NCBI GenBank assembly: GCA_964602845.1
Contig: CAZRSW010000006.1
Coordinates: forward strand, 32,975 to 96,974
DNA length: 64,000 bases
Direction: 5' to 3'
Origin: CAZRSW01 sp964602845
Lineage (GTDB): Bacteria; Chloroflexota; Dehalococcoidia; Lucifugimonadales; UBA826
This document shows positions 58,569 through 64,000 of this stretch, piece after piece. A program made the translations under genes and the position numbers. How positions within the stretch are numbered: the stretch's first letter is position 1; each line of letters begins with the position of its first letter. The notes under the pieces were generated by a model. It was not told where the DNA came from and did no database searches. It was given only the letters and a program-made list of their open reading frames with translations.

Positions 58569-58936
58569 CAATCTAACTTTTCCTCTTCAGAAGAAGTCAC
58601 ATTTGTCATAGGGATACGTGGTTGTTCAGAATCCTTATTAGATTTTTTAGACTTAAAGGATATTGGGGCTTCAATAGATTCGTCGATTTGACTATCGGAA
58701 CGAGATGGCGCAGAAGAGTTACCACTACTCTCACGCTCGCCATCATACTTGATGCCATTTTCCTCAACTACTTTATCTTCATCTAAATTAATATTCGGGA
58801 TTTCATCAGCCATCTGGCGCACTTGTAAGACCAATTTACCAAGAAATCTGGCACCATCAATCATCTTCCTAGGACCCAAAAATACAAAAGCTACTAGCAA
58901 GATAACAATGACCTCTAACGTACCCATACCCATCAT
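58568..58936 (-). CDS. tatB: TatB-like twin-arginine translocase subunit
   Basis: 122-aa, one N-terminal helix (LEVIVILLVAFVFLGPRKM), then an amphipathic helix RFLGKLVLQVRQMADEI and a long charged tail, as in TatB. Overlaps maf (ATGA) upstream and tatC downstream, so translation is coupled. Confidence 0.85.
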   Translation of the reverse strand: MMGMGTLEVIVILLVAFVFLGPRKMIDGARFLGKLVLQVRQMADEIPNINLDEDKVVEENGIKYDGERESSGNSSAPSRSDSQIDESIEAPISFKSKKSNKDSEQPRIPMTNVTSSEEEKLD

Positions 58937-59616
58937 GAGACAGGCTCCTTATAACTGGCAATACGACAATTTCTGTACTGGCAAGAATATCTTTCTATAT
59001 TCTCAAGATCAGATTTATCAAATAGTATCGAGGTTGTTACTTTCAACATTTGTACCAATGAACAAAGCGGTAGCCCCATGGCACCGGTATAACAGCCTTC
59101 AATATCTCGTACAGGGCGGAATCTAGCATTCTGAATACCATACCCTCCCGCTTTGTCCAGTGGATCGCCAGTCGAGACATACCTGCGTATTTCATCTGTT
59201 GAATAATTTCTCATGACCACCTTGGTCGACATAACTCGTGATAAGTGATGGCCAGAAGGGCCCACCTTAACATTTATACCCGTCACTATCCGATGTAATT
59301 TACCTCTTAGGTCCTTGAGCATATCCATAGCATCACGAGGATCCGTAGGTTTCCTTAGAATATTCTTACCATTAACTACTACGGTATCCGATCCAATCAA
59401 GCCAATCGACGTACGAGCTAGATTCGAAACCCCGTCAACTTTGTATTTCGCCATCCTCAAAACGTAGGACTCTGCCATTTCATCTTCTCTAGGATCATCT
59501 TCTCGGAGTTGAGATTCACAGTAGCGTACAGGTATACCCAATTTTGATATAAGATCTCTCCTTCTTGGCGATTTAGAAACCAACACAACGGGACCACCAA
59601 TTGAGTGACTAACCAC
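58933..59616 (-). CDS. maf: Maf-like nucleotide pyrophosphatase
   Basis: 227-aa Maf/HAM1-like nucleotide-triphosphate pyrophosphatase. SKSPRRRDLISKLG and GSDTVVVNGKNILRKPTDPRDAMDMLKDLRGKLHRIVTG are the conserved blocks. It may hydrolyse modified nucleotides. Confidence 0.9.
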   Translation of the reverse strand: MVSHSIGGPVVLVSKSPRRRDLISKLGIPVRYCESQLREDDPREDEMAESYVLRMAKYKVDGVSNLARTSIGLIGSDTVVVNGKNILRKPTDPRDAMDMLKDLRGKLHRIVTGINVKVGPSGHHLSRVMSTKVVMRNYSTDEIRRYVSTGDPLDKAGGYGIQNARFRPVRDIEGCYTGAMGLPLCSLVQMLKVTTSILFDKSDLENIERYSCQYRNCRIASYKEPVS

Positions 59617-59662
59617 TTATTGATCCTCCCTTAACATTAACAGTATATTAGTTCAAAGTACC

Positions 59663-60892
59663 TCAACTTAATGACCTTACCTGGGGACCAGTATACAAAC
59701 TCACTATACATTCTATGTGATAAGTCTGAGGGAACATGTCCAGTATATCAACGTCATTTATCGTATATCCTCCTTCCACTAAAACATTTATATCTCTACA
59801 CATGCTTTGGGGATCACATGAGACATATACCATCCTAGATGGCTTTAGATCGAGGACAGCTTTCAAGGTGTCAAAGTGGCATCCAACTCGGGGGGGATCA
59901 AGTATTAAGGCATTTATGCCCCCATTGATGCCGTTAAGGATTTCTTCCGTTTTCCCATGACGGAATTCAACATTAGCAAGGTCCGATCCAAACTCTATAG
60001 CATCATTTACCGCGGACAAGGAAGACTCGATAGCTATTACCTTCTTAACCCGAGGGGCGAGGCTAAAGGCAAAGGTGCCAACTCCCGCATATGCATCGAC
60101 CAATATTTCATCTTTCCTTAATTCTAGAGCTTTTCCAACCAGATCGATCATTTTCTCTGCCTGCTTAGTATTAGTCTGAAAGAAGGAGGGTGAAGCCACT
60201 TTAAATACACGTCCATTAAGAACCTCACGGTACGACTTCTGACCAGACTCAACATCTATTTTTTTGTTAGTCAATTTCGGTTGAATTAAAGAGTCTGATG
60301 TGTGAACCCCCACTCTCACAGACAGATTAGATGTTTCACATACGAGGCCTTGCAGTTTTTTTAAACTTTCATTGATCTTCTTATCCATGAGCTTACAATG
60401 ATCGATCCTGACAAAACGCCTGGTAATCCGGTTCGAGAAGCCGATTTGTCCACCATATCTAACAGCAAACCTAGCGTGGTTCCTGTATCCCAGTTGGTTT
60501 GAGTCAGGTATTACATTACGTACACTCACATCGGCCAACAACGGGTATTCCATCAACTGATCCTCTACCATCTTTCTTTTCAAGCTCAGTTGATGAGGAT
60601 ACCGAATATGTTGCCACTGGCAACCGCTACAAGGTCCAAAATATCTACAGGGAGGATTTACTCTATGCTTAGATGGTCTTATAACCTTTACAACCATTGC
60701 AGCTATTACCCGCTTCTTACGTCTCCTATACCGATAAATTTCTGCATCGACAACCTCACCCGGGATCCCACCAAAAACATTTATGGCATGCCCATCGAAC
60801 TCTCCCACTGAGTCCCCAGACACAGACATGTGGGTTAAATTCAACCTGGCTATTTCTGGCTCGGCATAATCCTGAGTAGCATCGTCATCCAT
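59663..60892 (-). CDS. RlmD/TrmA-type SAM-dependent uracil-5-methyltransferase
   Basis: About 409 aa. N-terminal TRAM-like beta domain (SGDSVGEFDGHAINVFGGIPGE), an Fe-S cluster site CRYFGPCSGC with a further cysteine in IDHCKLMD, SAM motif DAYAGVGTFAFSLAP, DPPRVGC, and the catalytic cysteine in YVSCDPQSM. It methylates rRNA or tRNA uridine; RlmC, RlmD and TrmA cannot be told apart here. ATG 60892 is chosen over 60961. First gene before maf, tatB and tatC. Confidence 0.92.
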   Translation of the reverse strand: MDDDATQDYAEPEIARLNLTHMSVSGDSVGEFDGHAINVFGGIPGEVVDAEIYRYRRRKKRVIAAMVVKVIRPSKHRVNPPCRYFGPCSGCQWQHIRYPHQLSLKRKMVEDQLMEYPLLADVSVRNVIPDSNQLGYRNHARFAVRYGGQIGFSNRITRRFVRIDHCKLMDKKINESLKKLQGLVCETSNLSVRVGVHTSDSLIQPKLTNKKIDVESGQKSYREVLNGRVFKVASPSFFQTNTKQAEKMIDLVGKALELRKDEILVDAYAGVGTFAFSLAPRVKKVIAIESSLSAVNDAIEFGSDLANVEFRHGKTEEILNGINGGINALILDPPRVGCHFDTLKAVLDLKPSRMVYVSCDPQSMCRDINVLVEGGYTINDVDILDMFPQTYHIECIVSLYTGPQVRSLS

Positions 60893-61044
60893 ACGTAATA
60901 ACCATTTTCCTGATAATGTAAGTACAAGGTACGACCTAATATAACATCCTAGGTCACGCATTCGTTACGAAAGACCACACCCTTGTATGTTTCTGTTATC
61001 ATTTTGGTCGCATTAGTACCAATATAGACGAAAGAGAATTTGAA

Positions 61045-61923
61045 ATGACCACCCAACGAAAGTTACCTCAGTGGCTCAAGGTCAAAGTGCCAGGAGGGCC
61101 AAATCACAAGAATTTACAAAATTTGCTGCGTAGTGGTGACTTACACACAGTGTGCGAAGAAGCCCATTGCCCTAACATTGGGGAGTGCTGGAACTTAGGC
61201 ACTGCGACCTTTATGATTCTCGGAGATATCTGTACAAGAGCATGTCGCTATTGTGCGGTTAAGACCGGAACCCCGAATGGATTAGATCTCCAAGAACCGA
61301 TTCGTCTAGGTCAAACCGTGCAAACTCTTAACTTGAATTATGTGGTGATTACATCCGTCAATAGAGACGATTTACCTGACGGTGGTGCATTCATATTCTC
61401 CCAATGCATACACCAGATTCGAAAGAGGCTACCAAATTGCAAAATTGAGGTTTTGACACCGGACTTTGAAGGGAATTGGGACGCTTTAAAGAAAGTGATT
61501 GATGCAAACCCCGACACTTTCAACCACAATATCGAAACGGTTGAAAGAGTGTTTCACAAGGTGCGTCCAAAAGGCAGCTATAACAAATCTTTAGAAATGT
61601 TGGGTAAAGCAAAGATATTTGACGAGTCAATAGTCACCAAATCGGGTCTCATGGTTGGGTTGGGCGAAACCTGGGATGAGATAACACAAACACTAAGAGA
61701 CTTGAGATCTGTAGACTGTAATCTTCTTACTATTGGTCAATATCTGCGACCTTCTAAAGCTCACGCCCCATTAATGAAATGGTATACCCCCGAAGAATTC
61801 TCACAATTGAAATCCATAGGGGAAGATCTTGGATTCAACCACGTAGCATCTGGACCTTTGGTTAGAAGCTCTTATCATGCCGACGAGCAATACCGCACTG
61901 CTTCAGCAGCTGGAGTTCGTTAG
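61045..61923 (+). CDS. lipA: Lipoyl synthase
   Basis: 292-aa radical-SAM enzyme inserting sulfur into octanoyl domains. The auxiliary cluster motif CEEAHCPNIGECW (C-x4-C-x5-C) precedes the radical-SAM motif CTRACRYCAV (C-x3-C-x2-C). TSVNRDDLPDGGA and C-terminal RSSYHADEQ (with the RSSY serine ligand) are present. Needs the Fe-S supply encoded by the suf operon. Confidence 0.97.
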   Translation: MTTQRKLPQWLKVKVPGGPNHKNLQNLLRSGDLHTVCEEAHCPNIGECWNLGTATFMILGDICTRACRYCAVKTGTPNGLDLQEPIRLGQTVQTLNLNYVVITSVNRDDLPDGGAFIFSQCIHQIRKRLPNCKIEVLTPDFEGNWDALKKVIDANPDTFNHNIETVERVFHKVRPKGSYNKSLEMLGKAKIFDESIVTKSGLMVGLGETWDEITQTLRDLRSVDCNLLTIGQYLRPSKAHAPLMKWYTPEEFSQLKSIGEDLGFNHVASGPLVRSSYHADEQYRTASAAGVR

Positions 61924-61939
61924 TGGGCTCTGACTCTTA

Positions 61940-62083
61940 TCAGTCCGAAGAAGGTAGCTTTCGAGGGTCTTGAACCACCATAGTTTTTCCGCAGCAATTA
62001 ACATCACCATCACCGGCACGAGTGCACAGTACCATGGCCCCACAGCTCTCACACTGGTATCTCTTCCCTAATTGGTTCCCCAT
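61940..62083 (-). CDS. Second desulforedoxin-like mini-protein
   Basis: 47-aa frame MGNQLGKRYQCESC...VNCCGKTM. It has the desulforedoxin Fe(Cys)4 pattern: C-x2-C near residue 11-14, then CC at about 30-31 followed by GKTM. AGGAG lies 12 bases before the ATG. It follows the smaller desulforedoxin at 62164-62280 by 80 bp in the same direction and ends 16 bases from the lipA stop (convergent). Too short to be called by common gene finders. Confidence 0.8.
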   Translation of the reverse strand: MGNQLGKRYQCESCGAMVLCTRAGDGDVNCCGKTMVVQDPRKLPSSD

Positions 62084-62163
62084 CTTTGACAAATACTCCT
62101 GGAACGGTTCGCCATTTTAAGCTATGGCGAAGGATAGTACCAACCTAATCATCTACTGGATTC

Positions 62164-62280
62164 TCATTTCCTCGACATATCCTCACCACAGCATCGAATG
62201 CTCCCCTCAGACCCACGTATAACAACAAATTCTGAGGCACACTTGGAACAAAAATATCGTTTCCCCGTCTCGTTTGCCAA
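62164..62280 (-). CDS. Desulforedoxin
   Basis: 38-aa protein starting TTG with AGGAG 8 bases upstream: MANETGKRYFCSKC... IRCCGEDMSRK. From memory of the family, Desulfovibrio gigas desulforedoxin has nearly the same length and starts ANE..., with the same C-x2-C and CCGEDM ending; the close match confirms the TTG start. It should bind one iron (or zinc) per subunit through four cysteines and work as a small electron carrier. Lies 74 bp after the MTHFR-family gene. Confidence 0.85.
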   Translation of the reverse strand: MANETGKRYFCSKCASEFVVIRGSEGSIRCCGEDMSRK

Positions 62281-62354
62281 GAAATCATCTCCTAGATATG
62301 TCAAACACTAGCGATAGCCGTGCCACCGCATTGTAGAAAAACCTCCCATCAAGG

Positions 62355-63224
62355 TCAACCGGCATTTATACCCTCGAGCAATGCCGCAGCAGATCCATAA
62401 TCTCTTGCCCCTCCGACATGAATAGGAGGGACAATGTAAAAAGCTTGAAATCCTGATGCCATAAAGTCTCTGATAACTTCCATGGCTATGTCTACCGCGC
62501 CCCGGGATCGCGACAAATCCCTGGTGACCCAATATGGGACTTCAGCAAAGGATATTCCTCCAGGAATCATCATCTGTATCCCCCAGACTATGGGGGTTGT
62601 TAATTTGCCTCCTGTCAATTCCTCATATTTCTCCATAAATGCCACAGCTTGGGAAGCTCGATACAAAGGTTGTGTTATAAAGAAGTCGGACCCAGCTAAG
62701 TCCTTCTTTAGAGTAAGAGTGACCTCCCTGTCCAAATCACGGGAGAGATTAATAGTTGATCCGACACACAGATTCGTTCGTCTTCGTAGAGATCTCCCTC
62801 GGAAATCATATCCCTGATTCATCTGCTTGATAGAGCGGATCATTTCAGTGGCAGGGAGATGATAATTTCCCAAGCATTCGTTTGCATCTTCCTCTGAAAA
62901 TTTATCCCCCATAACCGAAACTACGTTCCGTAACCCAAAAAGGTGAGATCCCAGTAAAATAGACTGCGCGGCAATGCGATTCATGTCTCTGGTCGCCAAC
63001 ATAAATAGAGTCGGGATTAAAGTATTTATTTCCATCCACGCAGCCACAAACGCCGAATTCGCAGACACCCCTTTTCCGGGATTATAGGCCACGGCAAACA
63101 TGTCTGGTTTCAGGGAAGATAAATCTTCCAAAGACTCCGCATCACCGGCTCTCGGAGGTGAAATATCGCAAACAACGAACGGCTGGCCACTTGGGCGGTT
63201 AAACAATTCCGTCAGTAGCGGCAC
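62355..63224 (-). CDS. Methylenetetrahydrofolate reductase family protein
   Basis: 289-aa FAD TIM-barrel protein of the MetF family. FVVCDISPPRAGD (start strand), VSVMGDKF, and the flavin/folate-site segment AGSDFFITQPLY are conserved. GTG start. The reaction would be 5,10-methylene-THF to 5-methyl-THF. Flanked by cysteine-rich proteins on the same strand, so co-transcription with desulforedoxins is likely. Confidence 0.85.
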   Translation of the reverse strand: MPLLTELFNRPSGQPFVVCDISPPRAGDAESLEDLSSLKPDMFAVAYNPGKGVSANSAFVAAWMEINTLIPTLFMLATRDMNRIAAQSILLGSHLFGLRNVVSVMGDKFSEEDANECLGNYHLPATEMIRSIKQMNQGYDFRGRSLRRRTNLCVGSTINLSRDLDREVTLTLKKDLAGSDFFITQPLYRASQAVAFMEKYEELTGGKLTTPIVWGIQMMIPGGISFAEVPYWVTRDLSRSRGAVDIAMEVIRDFMASGFQAFYIVPPIHVGGARDYGSAAALLEGINAG

Positions 63225-63326
63225 AGGCTCACAACCTCAACTAGATCTCATTCCTCAATATCCAGAAAACAAAAATTCATCAGCCCAGCGCTAGCAATAC
63301 CTTGGCTAAGCGTTGCCTAGCTGAGA

Positions 63327-63821
63327 CTATTTCCAGCCCAGTACCCCTTCACGATTCGGGCAAAGAGAGACCCTATGGCCGGTTGTACACTTGTAACGTT
63401 CTTCTCTTATCTCACGCCTTTTGCCTGACAACGATGACTGAGCCATGCCGATACCACAAAAAGGGCACCTCACACCATATACAACCCTGTTCCTGACTCG
63501 GTACAACTTTACATGGGTGACGGTTTCGGTTAAAGCAGGGAATTCCCCTATATATCTCAACACGAATCTTGTACCAGTAGTGATAATACTGTTACTTTGC
63601 TTCTTCTCCTGAGGTGAAACATACTCATAGTCTACATAACCACAACTCAAACATTCATTACTTTCGTAACTAACCCGCAATCTTGTAGAACACCTAGGAC
63701 AGCGTGTCTTAATCGCCTTGGGTTTACCATCAGGTCCAGAATCTCCAGGACTAGTCGTTACAGGCTTTATTGGAGCCCTTGGCTTACCTGGAGCGAAAGG
63801 GTTCGCAGTTGAAATTACCAT
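63327..63821 (-). CDS. Cysteine-rich zinc-ribbon protein, function unknown
   Basis: 164-aa protein with a Pro/Lys-rich disordered N-terminus (residues 1-38), a zinc ribbon CPRC...CLSC (about 41-60), and a second one CPFC...YKC...LC near the C-terminus. The central segment is beta-like. It may bind nucleic acid or be a metal-binding adaptor; I do not recognise it. First gene of the minus-strand group leading to the MTHFR gene and the desulforedoxins. Confidence 0.65.
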   Translation of the reverse strand: MVISTANPFAPGKPRAPIKPVTTSPGDSGPDGKPKAIKTRCPRCSTRLRVSYESNECLSCGYVDYEYVSPQEKKQSNSIITTGTRFVLRYIGEFPALTETVTHVKLYRVRNRVVYGVRCPFCGIGMAQSSLSGKRREIREERYKCTTGHRVSLCPNREGVLGWK

Positions 63822-64000
63822 GTCCGTTTAGCTCCTAAATATTATTAAGATCTACGCGTAGCCCAGCAATAAAACCGGTACCAGACACTCAACGATACCT
63901 ACAGTAGAAAACAACAGAGGGATAACTTTCCAGGATATCGTTTAGACCTCATTCCGAGCATTTTCTTATATTTGTATAAAAACGTCAACCTATAACAGGT

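Noticed and set aside
1..64000. tRNA genes, CRISPR arrays, insertion sequences or prophage
   Set aside because: I looked for T-arm GTTCRANTC patterns, short direct-repeat arrays and transposase or integrase motifs, and saw none I could support. A tRNAscan-SE run would be decisive.

Overview
This is a moderately AT-leaning bacterial scaffold of about 64 kb with dense, short-spaced operons on both strands and frequent TTG and GTG starts. It holds six runs of exactly 100 N. The gene content suggests a marine Chloroflexota of the Dehalococcoidia/SAR202 kind: a complex I without an NADH module, a SufU-type iron-sulfur operon with its own Rrf2 regulator, squalene/hopanoid HpnCDE genes, and membrane subunits of a Na+-pumping decarboxylase. 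That placement is inference. There is no rRNA in the window to confirm it, and I found no tRNA, CRISPR array, transposase or phage gene.

Layout. 1-6.5 kb: rpoB (5' end outside the window) and rpoC. 6.7-8.6 kb: a FecCD/BtuCD-type metal-chelate or cobalamin importer without its binding protein. 8.6-15.2 kb: gamma-carbonic-anhydrase-like protein, TPR lipoprotein, Na+-decarboxylase gamma/beta/biotin-carrier operon, Yip1-like membrane protein, TatD nuclease and an orphan solute-binding lipoprotein. 15.2-21.8 kb (minus): sufB-C-D-U, Rrf2 regulator, Rieske ferredoxin, sufS and a second sufU-like gene. 22-27.6 kb (minus): polyprenyl synthase, HpnG-like phosphorylase, YjbQ, HpnC, HpnD, HpnE. 27.9-38.2 kb (plus): nuoABCDHIJK, a 64-aa protein, then nuoLMN. 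38.2-48.3 kb (plus): NAD kinase, Nudix hydrolase, M20 peptidase, PAC2 protein, alpha/beta hydrolase, SDR, trehalose-phosphatase-like protein, GlmU and a CorC-like CBS protein, ending at a perfect 23-bp bidirectional terminator. 48.4-54.3 kb (minus): a collagen-like lipoprotein, a DppBC-type transporter with its binding protein, and prfB with its programmed frameshift. 54.3-60.9 kb: priA, rplS, divergent tatA, and an rRNA/tRNA uracil methyltransferase-maf-tatB-tatC operon. 61-63.8 kb: lipA, two tiny desulforedoxin-like proteins, an MTHFR-family gene and a zinc-ribbon protein.

Assembly warning. Four of the six N runs are flanked by identical 55-bp sequences, so those contigs really overlap and the gap is false. 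Deleting 155 bp (100 N plus one 55-bp copy) restores a full reading frame in each of the four genes hit: the gamma-carbonic-anhydrase-like gene, hpnD, the Nudix gene and the PAC2 gene. The other two gaps are real. One removes the nuoD/nuoH junction and creates a false fusion. The other removes the start of the HpnG-like gene.

Together the genes describe a respiring cell with ferredoxin- or other donor-fed complex I, Na+ coupling, iron-sulfur and lipoate assembly, squalene-derived lipids, twin-arginine export and peptide uptake. The least expected items are the 38- and 47-residue desulforedoxin-like proteins and the collagen-repeat lipoprotein.
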